Source: Pseudomonas coleopterorum (lineage in GTDB: Bacteria; Pseudomonadota; Gammaproteobacteria; Pseudomonadales; Pseudomonadaceae). Taken from it: a stretch of DNA of 64,000 nt. Below, one piece after another: positions 45,269 through 53,586 of the stretch; the first letter of the stretch is position 1, and each line of letters begins with the position of its first letter. Both the position numbers and the translations under genes were made by a program. The notes beneath the pieces were generated by a model. It saw only the letters and a program-made list of their open reading frames with translations. It did not search any database and was not told the DNA's origin. The DNA is taken from NCBI RefSeq assembly GCF_900105555.1, contig NZ_FNTZ01000001.1:4095001-4159000 (forward strand), written 5' to 3'.

Positions 45269-45961
45269 ATGACACAGACACCTCTGCTCATCGGCTTCGT
45301 CATCATGTCGCTTGCCTCCTTGGCTATCTATGCCAAAGGTGCTCACCGCGGGCCGCTGCGCGGCCATACGCTGATCCATGCAGCTGTGCCCTTCATCGCC
45401 GCTACGGCGTATCTCGCCATGTACCTGGGTGTCGGCAATCTGATCAAGCCGGACGACAGCATCACTTATGTCGCTCGCTACTTCGATTGGCTTCTGACTA
45501 CGCCCTTGCTGTTGGCAGGCGTTGTCAGCTCGGCGTATCTGGGGGCTCGCGAGCGTGATGGTCAGGCCGGTTTCGTGGCGTCCATCGTGACCTTGGACGT
45601 GATGATGATAGTGACAGGCCTGGTTGCCTCCCTGGCGCTCTATGGCACCATCAAATGGGTCTTCTTCGCTTGGTCATGCGTCGCATTCGTCGGCGTGCTC
45701 TATCTGATCTGGAAGCCATTGGCGGCGCTTTCGGAAGCGTCTCCGGCAATCGGCGCGGCCTATCGTAGAAACAGTGGTTTTCTCACCGTGCTCTGGCTGA
45801 TCTACCCCGTTGTCTTTGCCGTCGGACCGGAAGGCATCTGGGCGATCAGCGATGCAGCGACCCTCTGGATCATTCTGGTACTCGACGTGCTGGCCAAGGT
45901 TGTCTATGCCTTTACCTCCGAGCGCAATCTGCGCGCGGCGCTTGTTCATTCCGGCGCCTGA
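45269..45961 (+). CDS. microbial rhodopsin, DTG-type putative light-driven proton pump
   Basis: Seven-helix retinal protein of 230 residues in the inner membrane. Helix C reads ARYFDWLLTTPLLLAG: Asp73 is the Schiff-base counterion/acceptor, Thr77 is conserved, and Gly84 stands where bacteriorhodopsin has its cytoplasmic donor Asp96 (DTG motif). Helix G has Asp206 and the retinal lysine Lys210 (LDVLAK). The helix-B His of proteorhodopsins is replaced by Tyr48; a Glu equivalent to BR Glu194 is kept (GPEG) but Glu204 is Ala. Leu at the tuning site after the Pro suggests green absorption. Rhodopsins of this kind are known in Pseudomonas and Pantoea. Followed after 2 bases by blh. Confidence 0.93.
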   Translation: MTQTPLLIGFVIMSLASLAIYAKGAHRGPLRGHTLIHAAVPFIAATAYLAMYLGVGNLIKPDDSITYVARYFDWLLTTPLLLAGVVSSAYLGARERDGQAGFVASIVTLDVMMIVTGLVASLALYGTIKWVFFAWSCVAFVGVLYLIWKPLAALSEASPAIGAAYRRNSGFLTVLWLIYPVVFAVGPEGIWAISDAATLWIILVLDVLAKVVYAFTSERNLRAALVHSGA

Positions 45962-45963
45962 GA

Positions 45964-46812
45964 ATGAACCGCAGCGGCTGGTTGGCATTGCTGTTGACCG
46001 CCGCAATGGCCAGCGTAGACGGGGGAATGGGACAGCTGACGTTTGCGCTGGCCGTAGGGCTGGGCTTGGGGCTCCTGCACGGCGTCAGCGACCTACACCT
46101 TGTGGCACCGGCCCGGCGCTGGGGTTTTTTGTGCGCTTATCTGGCGGTGGCTCTGGGCTGCCTGGTCTTTTGGCAACTCGCAAGCGGGACGGCACTGCTG
46201 CTGTTCTTGCTGCTCTCGGTCTGGCATTTTGTCCACGAGGATGAAGTGTTTTCCGATCGGCTGACTTCGCTGGCATTGGGCGTTTTCATCGTCGGTGGCC
46301 CGGCGGTGATGCACGAGGCAGAGGTCACTCGGTTGCTGGCGTTGAGCATGGGCTTGGGCGAACCCAATGCTCTTGCAGAGTGGCTGACGTGGTCACTCAC
46401 CGCAGGTGGGAACGTGGCGCTGCCGATACTGCTGCTGGCTTCATGCCGACTACGCTGTCTTTGGTTGGCGATCACCTTGCTTGGGGTAGTGCTGGCACCA
46501 CCGCTGGTAGGCTTTGCCCTGGGTTTCTATCTATTGCATGCCGCGCCCCAGACCCGGGTTCGTCAACGGATGCTGGGCGTACCTGATTTAGCGGCCTATC
46601 TACGGCTCACCTGGCCAATACTATTGGGCGCAGCGCTGTTCACCTTGGGTGGTGGCCTGCTCTTCCTCCTCCAGGAGCACACTGGCATCCGTGCCTTGTT
46701 CGCTGTGCTGACTGCCTTTGCAGTGCCGCACATGCTTGTCCTGCCGCGCTTTTTGCCCGCAACGGGCACTGCTGGCCAATCCGGTGAGGGAACTCGACTC
46801 GTTGGGAGATAA
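45964..46812 (+). CDS. blh: Brp/Blh family beta-carotene 15,15'-dioxygenase
   Basis: Cleaves beta-carotene to two retinals, the chromophore for the rhodopsin next to it. The 282-residue membrane protein keeps the family's iron-site motifs: LLHGVSDLH (His39, Asp43, His45), WHFVHED (His88, His91, Asp93), FYLLHAAPQT (His192) and PHM (His256). About eight membrane segments. Start 2 bases after the rhodopsin stop indicates one transcript and coupled translation. No carotenoid synthesis genes (crtE/B/I/Y) are present in the window, so beta-carotene must come from elsewhere in the genome. Confidence 0.92.
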   Translation: MNRSGWLALLLTAAMASVDGGMGQLTFALAVGLGLGLLHGVSDLHLVAPARRWGFLCAYLAVALGCLVFWQLASGTALLLFLLLSVWHFVHEDEVFSDRLTSLALGVFIVGGPAVMHEAEVTRLLALSMGLGEPNALAEWLTWSLTAGGNVALPILLLASCRLRCLWLAITLLGVVLAPPLVGFALGFYLLHAAPQTRVRQRMLGVPDLAAYLRLTWPILLGAALFTLGGGLLFLLQEHTGIRALFAVLTAFAVPHMLVLPRFLPATGTAGQSGEGTRLVGR

Positions 46813-46983
46813 CTTTCCGAGGAGCATTAAAGGCATCATCGACTACTTCGATCACCCCATCAAAACAGCCGATTGGCCTTTTCCCACCCCGCTCCGTAAC
46901 GTAACCACCCGGTGCGACAGATGCGCGCACCGCCTGAGCTTGTCGTTCCCCCTGCTCAGCCCACGATCACGCACGAGCCCGCC

Positions 46984-47799
46984 ATGTCTTTGAATACCCC
47001 GCAGCAAATTGCCGAAATTGCCGTTGAAAGCGGCGTCAAGAAAGCGCACCTGAGCCTCTCTTCGTTGATGATCCTTGGATTTCTGGCGGGCGCTTTCATC
47101 GCCTTCGGATTTCTTCTCGACATTCATGTGAGCACCATGATCCCCAGTGATTGGGCGTCGCTGGGTAACCTGCTGGGCGCTGTGGTGTTTCCGGTGGGGT
47201 TGATTCTCGTGGTGCTTGCCGGCGGCGAGTTGTTGACCGGCAACATGATGAGCCTGCCCATGGCGCTGTTCGCTGGGCGTATCGGTTTGAGCCGGCTGGT
47301 ACGCAACTGGGCGCTGGTGACGCTGGCCAACCTGATCGGCGCGCTGTTCGTCGCCTACTGTTTCGGGCATCTGGTCGGGCTGACCGAAGGCGCCTTCATG
47401 GGCAAGACCGTGGCTATCGCCAATGCCAAGGTGTCGGCCAGCTTCGAGCAGGCGTTCATTTCCGGTATTGGCTGCAACTGGCTGGTGTGCCTGGCGGTGT
47501 GGCTCAGCTACGCGAGCAAGGATGTAGTCGGCAAGGTGGTGGGCATGTGGTTTCCGGTGATGGCTTTTGTCGCGATCGGCTTCCAGCACGTTGTTGCCAA
47601 CATGTTCGTCATACCGGCGGCGATCTTTGCCGGGGCGTTGAGCTGGGCGCAGTTCGCCGATAATTTCGTGCCGGTATTCCTGGGTAACGCCGTGGGCGGC
47701 GCGGTCTTCGTCGGCTTGGCCTATCATGTGGCGTACTTCAAGACGGCAACCGGCTCCGAAGCGTCGTCCACGGCCAGTGGCGCGCAAACGCCGAAATAA
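46984..47799 (+). CDS. formate/nitrite transporter family (FocA/NirC-type) channel
   Basis: A 271-residue, six-helix channel for small monovalent anions such as formate or nitrite. The N terminus has an amphipathic leader (SLNTPQQIAEIAVESGVKKA), the omega-loop region GGELLTGNMM, the GIGCNWLVCLAVWL motif, and the central pore histidine in GFQHVVANM. Start at 46984. It lies 171 bases after blh on the same strand; co-transcription is possible but not shown. The substrate cannot be told from sequence. A short dyad ATCCAGC/GCTGGAT follows the stop (47799-47815) without a T-run. Confidence 0.9.
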   Translation: MSLNTPQQIAEIAVESGVKKAHLSLSSLMILGFLAGAFIAFGFLLDIHVSTMIPSDWASLGNLLGAVVFPVGLILVVLAGGELLTGNMMSLPMALFAGRIGLSRLVRNWALVTLANLIGALFVAYCFGHLVGLTEGAFMGKTVAIANAKVSASFEQAFISGIGCNWLVCLAVWLSYASKDVVGKVVGMWFPVMAFVAIGFQHVVANMFVIPAAIFAGALSWAQFADNFVPVFLGNAVGGAVFVGLAYHVAYFKTATGSEASSTASGAQTPK

Positions 47800-47839
47800 T
47801 CCAGCCAAGCTGGATCAGTACTGTCATCAAGGTTGAGAA

Positions 47840-47977
47840 ATGGACTTCACACCTGTCATCGCCCAGCTCTGGGGAACGCTGAGCTGGGCGCTCCCGCTGC
47901 TGTTGCTGATCACGTTGTTCAAATCGCCATGGGCCAAGCTCCGCATCGAGAAGCGAACTACCCAAATGTTTGCCTGA
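47840..47977 (+). pseudogene. truncated 5' end of a membrane protein gene, possibly NERD-domain
   Basis: ATG at 47840 after an AGGTTGAG site gives 45 residues, MDFTPVIAQLWGTLSWALPL then a hydrophobic helix ending FKSPWAK, and then unrelated sequence to a TGA. The N terminus resembles, from memory, Pseudomonas membrane proteins carrying a NERD nuclease-related domain, which continue after KSPW into a cytoplasmic domain. Here the match stops about residue 33 and the tail overlaps the 3' end of hipA on the other strand. It looks like a gene cut when the hipBA segment arrived. Confidence 0.6.
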
Positions 47978-49154
47978 AGGGATCGGCACTTTTCTGTATT
48001 GCGGTGACCACGTGCTGCGCTTGCTCCGTCACCTCACCCGAGCTCGCCAGCACCTGCTCCAACGCCTGCAGTTGCGTGCGGATAACTTCTTGCGGCTGCT
48101 CTACAGCACAGAGCTGGGCGAACTCCAGCAGCCCCTGCCGCGAGGCAAACATGGATTTGTTGCCGATCAGGTTCAGTGCCAATACATCGTCAGGGATATA
48201 GGCTGTGGTGTTGACGATGTCGTAGGCGGGTGCAAGTCGTGCATCGCCTAGGGCGGGATTGGCGTAGAGCAGTCCGAAGTTTTTCAGATGAGCATCGCCG
48301 TTGCCGACGATGCAGCTGAGAGTCACGATAGCGAATAGCTGAGACAGTGAATGCTCTATCCGGTCAGGGGCGCAGAACATCCGGATAGCTCTGGCAATGG
48401 ACGAGTAGCTCTTGCTGTACTTCTGTTCGGCAGCCAGGCCCATGAGGGCTGTCATGTCCTCGAAGCCAATGGGGTGGAGCTGCTCGTCCCGATCGAAGCG
48501 GCGCATGACGAACAGTTTGGTGTTATCGGACAAGTAGAATTCCGGCACGACGATGCCGGCTGCTTTGGCCACGGACATGCAGAGAAACTCGTTGATCGCC
48601 AGGCCAGGGAATTCATCTCGGCCGCTCTTGATGATCAGTTCCGACGTTTTCGAAGTGAATCGCTGCGGAGCGTGGTTTTGATGCTCGGGTACCAGCACCT
48701 TGGGTTGCACCCCTGAGATGCCGGCACGTAGGATGTACCGATCAACCAGGCTGGCGAAGATGTCCTCGGCACCATCCCAGGCGAGGATCTCATCCAGCCT
48801 TTCTCCGGGGAACTGTTGGCGTTGCAACAGCGCATCGACTTCCGGCGATTTGACTGCGACTCGCCCGATGGGCGAACTGCTGCCTGAAAGTGCCAGGAGT
48901 AGCATTGGATCGACGTTTGTCACCTTGGCCAGGCGATTACGCAGCTGCTCCAGCACGTAACCCTCGGGCAGATTCATCTGGAAGATGGGATGAAGTTCGC
49001 GATGGCGGTATTCATCCATCCGCGGGGGCATGAGCAGACTGATCGCGGTGTGCGCGGCGGCGTCATCGCGATAGCGGAAGATGTAGTCATCTTCGCTGCG
49101 CATCACTCTTCCGCTCTCTCCTTCCGGGGTTGAAACCTGCAGTAAGGTCGGCAT
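47958..49154 (-). CDS. hipA: HipA-like serine/threonine kinase toxin
   Basis: A 398-residue type II toxin kinase. The P-loop-like ISGVQPK (146-152), the catalytic loop GNGDAHLKN with Asp287 and His289, and the metal Asp312 in APAYDIVN are all present, so it should be active. In E. coli HipA phosphorylates glutamyl-tRNA synthetase and causes persistence; this distant homologue may have another target. The start codon shares a base with the hipB stop (TGATG). Confidence 0.88.
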   Translation of the reverse strand: MPTLLQVSTPEGESGRVMRSEDDYIFRYRDDAAAHTAISLLMPPRMDEYRHRELHPIFQMNLPEGYVLEQLRNRLAKVTNVDPMLLLALSGSSSPIGRVAVKSPEVDALLQRQQFPGERLDEILAWDGAEDIFASLVDRYILRAGISGVQPKVLVPEHQNHAPQRFTSKTSELIIKSGRDEFPGLAINEFLCMSVAKAAGIVVPEFYLSDNTKLFVMRRFDRDEQLHPIGFEDMTALMGLAAEQKYSKSYSSIARAIRMFCAPDRIEHSLSQLFAIVTLSCIVGNGDAHLKNFGLLYANPALGDARLAPAYDIVNTTAYIPDDVLALNLIGNKSMFASRQGLLEFAQLCAVEQPQEVIRTQLQALEQVLASSGEVTEQAQHVVTAIQKSADPFRQTFG

Positions 49155-49405
49155 CAGTCGAATATCCCGTGAATTTCATCCAGCGTGGGCAGCACGGCAG
49201 GGATGACCGTAAGTTCGCAATTCAGTGCAGCGAGCACGCGTGCATAGGCGGTCATGCCGACCGAGTGGTCGCCCTTCTCGATCGCAATGACCTTCTGCCG
49301 TGTGACAAAAGCTAATGCGGCAAGCCGGGCTTGAGTCATGCCGCGATTGAGGCGGCGTTGTCGGATTTGCGCGCCCAGACGGGTAGCAATGAGATCGTAA
49401 TCCAT
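49154..49405 (-). CDS. hipB: XRE-family antitoxin HipB-like
   Basis: An 83-residue DNA-binding antitoxin that would neutralise and repress hipA. The HTH runs about residues 8-65: LGAQIRQRRLNRGMTQARLA then VTRQKVIAIEKG. ATG 49405 is only 4 bases after the predicted -10, so the message may be leaderless; a longer frame to 49480 would run through the operator and is rejected. hipB precedes hipA, the usual order. Confidence 0.88.
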   Translation of the reverse strand: MDYDLIATRLGAQIRQRRLNRGMTQARLAALAFVTRQKVIAIEKGDHSVGMTAYARVLAALNCELTVIPAVLPTLDEIHGIFD

Positions 49406-49409
49406 GTTC

Positions 49410-49446
49410 TGTATACGTGACAAATTGAGATCAATGTAACGTATAC
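49410..49446 (-). promoter_or_regulatory. hipBA promoter-operator
   Basis: Inverted 8-bp half-sites GTATACGT (49411-49418) and ACGTATAC (49439-49446), 20 bp apart, overlap a minus-strand promoter TTACAT (49434-49439) - 18 bp - TATACA (49410-49415). Layout fits autorepression by a HipB dimer pair. Confidence 0.7.
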
Positions 49447-49512
49447 CTAACCCTCGCGAAAATAAAGCTTCGCCTGACACAAAGTGCAGCCTTTAATTTT
49501 TTCTAGAAACAC

Positions 49513-50949
49513 TCACTTGGCCTGCAGGCGAAACCCCAGCAAATTTTCCTGCAGCCGGTACTGCTCGCCAATGTTCCCGCAAAAGCTGGTGCGTGGCAGG
49601 AACGCGCCGGCGCCGTTCAGGTAGGGCGGGATGTTGTTGCTCTGTTCGCAACCTTGCAGGATGCGGCCGCGTAGCGCGCCGTTGGCCTGGGCCGAGCGCA
49701 GGGCGCCCAGTGGGGTCGGGTCGGCGACGACCAGGGCGCCGGGGGGCACCAGGGTTTCGTAGGTGCGGGCGAACTGTTCTGCAGAGCGGTCCTGCAGATA
49801 GGGCACGAGGTAGTAGCGGATGTCGTTGCGAAACGGCAGCGCTTCGGTGTGAGTCGGCAGTTTGACCCAACCGTTGGCGTACAGCCCCCACATCGACAGC
49901 ATGGCCGCCGGCCCGGCCACGACCGAAAGGTAGAGCGCGGCGACGCCGACGCGATTGCCAGGCAGGTACCTGGCCAAGTGAACGACGCCCAGGATGCTGG
50001 CCAGGGCGATGCCGGGCAGAAACAGGGTGAAGCGATCGAATACGCCGTAGGACACGGCGAACAGGAAGTTGAGCAGCAGCGCGGCCCACAGCACTTGCAG
50101 GGCGCGGGTTTTCGGCCACACGAGCGGGCCAATGAGTTGCGGGCCGATCAGTGACAAACCCAGCAGCACCACGGCGTTCTTTTCGTGCCACATGTCGTCG
50201 AATCGCCACAGCGTGTCGTTGCGGCCGCCGGGGATGATCGCCAATTGGTCGGGACCGGCCAGGTAACGGCGAGCGATGTCGAACAGGCTCATGCCGCTGT
50301 CCAGGTCGCCGATGACGGCAGGCAAAGCGGGTGCAAACCCCAGCGCAATTGCAGGCAGGACCAGCAGCAGGCGCACTCTGTCCTGCATGGCCAGATGCAC
50401 GTACATCGGCAACAGCACCACCAGCGTCAGCGGGTGTATCGCCAGGGCCAGGCCACTGAGCACACCGATGGCCAGCAGGCGCGCTGTGGCGCCAAGCCGC
50501 GCGTGTGTGGCGAAGCACAGCCAGTAGGCCCCGATGATCAGCACGGCATGCAGCACATAGGGCTCGGCCTTGGTGGACGCCCAGAACACGGCGTGGGCCA
50601 ATACCGTTGCCGTGGCTGACAGCAGCGCCAGGTGGCGCGCAGCGCCGACGCTGACCGCCAGGCCATGCACGACCAGCGCCAGTGGCAGCAACAGGATGGC
50701 GTTGAGCAGGCTGAGCAGGTGCATGCCCAGCAGCGCGTGGACGACACGGCTCACCAGTGCGTGGAACGGGTGGCTGACCGGCCCCAGGGAGGTGCTGAAG
50801 AACGAGCCGTGGGCGGCCTCGGCAAGCATCAGGCCGTTGTCCATCCATTGAATCGGGCCGCTGCTGGCCAGGAAGCTGGCGATCACGGCGCAGGCCAGCA
50901 TCAGACCGGCCACTACGGTGGGCAGGTGCATGCCACGGGTTGAACTCAT
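49513..50949 (-). CDS. multi-spanning membrane protein, GT-C/DUF2723-like
   Basis: A 478-residue protein with about ten or eleven hydrophobic helices in the first 370 residues and a C-terminal soluble part. The loop after helix 1 (MDNGLMLAEAAHGSFF then SLGPVSHPFHALV) resembles the DxxE...HPPG-type loop of DUF2723/protein-O-mannosyltransferase-like GT-C enzymes, which suggests lipid-linked sugar transfer. The assignment is tentative; it could be a generic dolichol-type mannosyltransferase relative. Another frame at 49493-50965 is an Arg/Pro-rich shadow. No operon partners. Confidence 0.65.
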   Translation of the reverse strand: MSSTRGMHLPTVVAGLMLACAVIASFLASSGPIQWMDNGLMLAEAAHGSFFSTSLGPVSHPFHALVSRVVHALLGMHLLSLLNAILLLPLALVVHGLAVSVGAARHLALLSATATVLAHAVFWASTKAEPYVLHAVLIIGAYWLCFATHARLGATARLLAIGVLSGLALAIHPLTLVVLLPMYVHLAMQDRVRLLLVLPAIALGFAPALPAVIGDLDSGMSLFDIARRYLAGPDQLAIIPGGRNDTLWRFDDMWHEKNAVVLLGLSLIGPQLIGPLVWPKTRALQVLWAALLLNFLFAVSYGVFDRFTLFLPGIALASILGVVHLARYLPGNRVGVAALYLSVVAGPAAMLSMWGLYANGWVKLPTHTEALPFRNDIRYYLVPYLQDRSAEQFARTYETLVPPGALVVADPTPLGALRSAQANGALRGRILQGCEQSNNIPPYLNGAGAFLPRTSFCGNIGEQYRLQENLLGFRLQAK

Positions 50950-51278
50950 GTTCCTTGCTCTCCATGGCCGCGAGCAGCGGACTGTTTGGTCAGGGGATGA
51001 AAGGGGCGTTGTCCGGCAGGCGAACTATAGAGGGATTAATTGTTTTGCCACTTCAATTTAATCAATCCACTGCACTCGGCCTGCCGTTCGCCTGACGCCA
51101 GAAACAGCCAGTTGCAGCGGACTTTTCATCCGTTGCGTCAAACTTTCCATTCAACTAACACAACGCCGAGCAACAGCGGTTGAAAGACCTGAAGGATCGC
51201 CCTTGGCAACATTGCTTTGAGCCGGGCGTCGATAAGTGGCCTAATGCGCCGCACTGACTTGCCTATGGAGCCCCCGCC
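50950..51278. other. intergenic region between divergent genes
   Basis: Promoter zone for the membrane protein (minus) and the Lrp regulator (plus). An AT-rich block around 51036-51066 contains TATAGT on the minus strand, and GGAG at 51267-51270 serves the Lrp TTG start. No gene or repeat seen. Confidence 0.5.
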
Positions 51279-51734
51279 TTGTCCGACCGCCACCCGCTTG
51301 CACTGGATGCCATAGATCGCCAATTGATTGCCGCGCTGCAGCTCAATGCCCGCGAGAGTGTGGCGATGCTCGCGCGCGGATTGGGCATCGCGCGCACGAC
51401 GGTCACGGCGCGGCTCGCTCGGCTGGAAAGCTCCGGGGTCATCAGCGGGTACGGTGTGCGGCTCGGCCGGCACGCGTTGGACGGGGGACTGCAGGCCTAC
51501 GTCGGCATCACCGTGCAACCGCGCTCGGGCAAGGACGTGGTGCGACGCCTGAGTGGCATGGCGCAGGTGCAGCAACTGTGCGCCGTGAGTGGCGAGTTCG
51601 ATTACGTGGCCTGGCTGCGCACCGACTCACCAGAGCAACTGGACCAACTGCTGGACCAGATCGGCAGCGTCGACGGGGTGGAGAAAACCACGACGTCGAT
51701 CATCCTCAGCAACAAGGTCGACCGCCGGGATTGA
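51279..51734 (+). CDS. Lrp/AsnC family transcriptional regulator
   Basis: A 151-residue feast/famine regulator, with N-terminal HTH (about 10-60, LDAIDRQLIAALQLNARESV then ARTTVTARLARLE) and C-terminal RAM effector domain (about 70-145). TTG start at 51279 preceded by GGAG. Its place just before davB-davA, as I recall in P. putida, makes lysine-dependent control of davBA the likely role; the ligand is not known from sequence. Confidence 0.9.
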   Translation: MSDRHPLALDAIDRQLIAALQLNARESVAMLARGLGIARTTVTARLARLESSGVISGYGVRLGRHALDGGLQAYVGITVQPRSGKDVVRRLSGMAQVQQLCAVSGEFDYVAWLRTDSPEQLDQLLDQIGSVDGVEKTTTSIILSNKVDRRD

Positions 51735-51796
51735 ACCCCCGATTTGCACAATGCAGCGCCGACACGTCTTTTCGACCGATAAAACGTCAGATCGAC

Positions 51797-51838
51797 GACA
51801 CTTTGTGTCTTATTAACCTCATCACCCTTGCCTAGAAT
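51797..51838 (+). promoter_or_regulatory. davBA promoter with candidate Lrp/AsnC operator
   Basis: A perfect dyad GACAC-TTT-GTGTC (51797-51809) ends beside a weak -35 (TTATTA, 51810-51815), 17 bp before TAGAAT (51833-51838). The davB ATG is 37 bases on, with AAGG as ribosome site. Confidence 0.5.
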
Positions 51839-51874
51839 GAACCTGCGTTTTCCTCGTTCAGCCAAGGTCCCGCC

Positions 51875-53557
51875 ATGAGCCCAACTTCGCGTCACCCCGC
51901 CGACGGCAAGAAGCCCGTCACCGTATTCGGTCCGGATTTCCCCTTCGCCTTTGATGACTGGATCAAGCATCCGGCCGGGCTGGGGGTGATTCCCGAACAC
52001 CACCACGGTGTCGAAGTGGCCATCGTCGGCGCCGGGATCGCCGGGCTGGTGGCGGCCTACGAGCTGATGAAGCTGGGGCTGCGGCCCGTGGTCTATGAGG
52101 CGTCGAAAATGGGCGGACGGCTGCGTTCGCAGAAGTTCGAAGGCACCGAGGATATCGTCGCCGAATTGGGCGGGATGCGTTTCCCGGTGTCGTCTACCGC
52201 GTTCTACCACTACGTCGACAAGCTCGGCCTGCAGACCAAGCCCTTCCCCAACCCGCTGACCCCGGCCTCGGGCAGCACGGTGATCGACCTGGAAGGCGAG
52301 ACCTACTACGGCCAGACCTTGGCCGACCTGCCTGCGCTGTTTCAGGAGGTCGCGGACGCCTGGGCCGACGCGCTGGAAGAAGGCGCCCGGTTCGGCGATA
52401 TCCAGCAGGCGATCCGCGACCGCGACGTGCCGCGCCTCAAGGAGCTGTGGAACACCCTGGTGCCGCTGTGGGACGACCGCACCTTCTATGATTTCGTGGC
52501 CACGTCCAAGGCCTTTGCCCAGCTGTCGTTTCATCACCGGGAAGTGTTTGGCCAGGTGGGTTTCGGTACCGGCGGCTGGGATTCGGACTTTCCCAATTCG
52601 ATGCTGGAAATCTTCCGCGTGGTGATGACCAACTGCGACGATCACCAGCATCTGGTGGTCGGTGGCGTCGAGCAGGTGCCATTGGGTTTGTGGAAGCATG
52701 TGCCCCAGCGCTGTGCCCACTGGCCTGCCGGCACCAGCCTGGCGTCGCTGCACCGCGGCGCGCCGCGCGGCGGGGTGAAGAAGATCGCCCGGGCCGCCGA
52801 TGGCCGCTTTGCGGTTACCGATCACTGGGACGACACGCGGCATTACGCGGCCGTGCTGACCACCTGCCAGAGCTGGTTGCTGACCACTCAGATCGAATGC
52901 GAGGAAACGCTGTTTTCGCAGAAGATGTGGATGGCGCTGGACCGTACCCGCTACATGCAGTCCTCGAAGACCTTCGTGATGGTCGACCGGCCGTTCTGGA
53001 AGGACAAGGACCCCGAGACCGGCCGCGATCTGATGAGCATGACCCTCACCGACCGCCTGACCCGTGGCACCTACCTGTTCGACCACGGCGACGACAAGCC
53101 GGGGGTGATCTGCCTGTCGTACGCCTGGATGAGCGATGCCCTGAAGATGCTTCCCCATCCTGTGGAGAAGCGCGTCAAGCTGGCCTTGGATGCCTTGAAG
53201 AAGATCTACCCGAAGGTCGACATCGCCGCGCGCATCATCGGTGATCCGATCACCGTGTCATGGGAAGCCGATCCGTATTTCCTCGGCGCCTTCAAGGGCG
53301 CCCTGCCCGGCCACTACCGCTACAACCAGCGCATGTATGCGCACTTTATGCAAAGCGCGTTGCCTGATGCACAACGCGGTATCTTCATCGCCGGTGACGA
53401 CGTGTCATGGACGCCGGCCTGGGTCGAAGGCGCGGTGCAGACGTCGCTGAACGCGGTGTGGGGCATCATGACCCACTTCGACGGCTACACTCACCCGGAA
53501 AACCCCGGGCCTGGGGATGTTTTCGATGAACTGGGGCCCATTGCCCTGTCGGATTGA
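51875..53557 (+). CDS. davB: L-lysine 2-monooxygenase
   Basis: FAD enzyme that oxidatively decarboxylates L-lysine to 5-aminovaleramide, first step of the Pseudomonas delta-aminovalerate pathway. The 560-residue flavin monoamine oxidase fold has the dinucleotide-binding AIVGAGIAGLVAAYE (49-63), YEASKMGGRLRS, and a C-terminal FAD motif IFIAGDDVSWTPAWVEGAVQT. Sequence and neighbour davA match the characterised P. putida pair. The davA start is 29 bases downstream. Confidence 0.95.
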   Translation: MSPTSRHPADGKKPVTVFGPDFPFAFDDWIKHPAGLGVIPEHHHGVEVAIVGAGIAGLVAAYELMKLGLRPVVYEASKMGGRLRSQKFEGTEDIVAELGGMRFPVSSTAFYHYVDKLGLQTKPFPNPLTPASGSTVIDLEGETYYGQTLADLPALFQEVADAWADALEEGARFGDIQQAIRDRDVPRLKELWNTLVPLWDDRTFYDFVATSKAFAQLSFHHREVFGQVGFGTGGWDSDFPNSMLEIFRVVMTNCDDHQHLVVGGVEQVPLGLWKHVPQRCAHWPAGTSLASLHRGAPRGGVKKIARAADGRFAVTDHWDDTRHYAAVLTTCQSWLLTTQIECEETLFSQKMWMALDRTRYMQSSKTFVMVDRPFWKDKDPETGRDLMSMTLTDRLTRGTYLFDHGDDKPGVICLSYAWMSDALKMLPHPVEKRVKLALDALKKIYPKVDIAARIIGDPITVSWEADPYFLGAFKGALPGHYRYNQRMYAHFMQSALPDAQRGIFIAGDDVSWTPAWVEGAVQTSLNAVWGIMTHFDGYTHPENPGPGDVFDELGPIALSD

Positions 53558-53586
53558 CCGCTTCCTTGATCGCAACAGGAGCCCGC

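Noticed and set aside
49493..50965. 490-codon Arg/Pro-rich minus-strand ORF
   Set aside because: It lies in another frame of the membrane protein gene 49513-50949, has composition typical of a GC-rich shadow, and shows no membrane or domain pattern.
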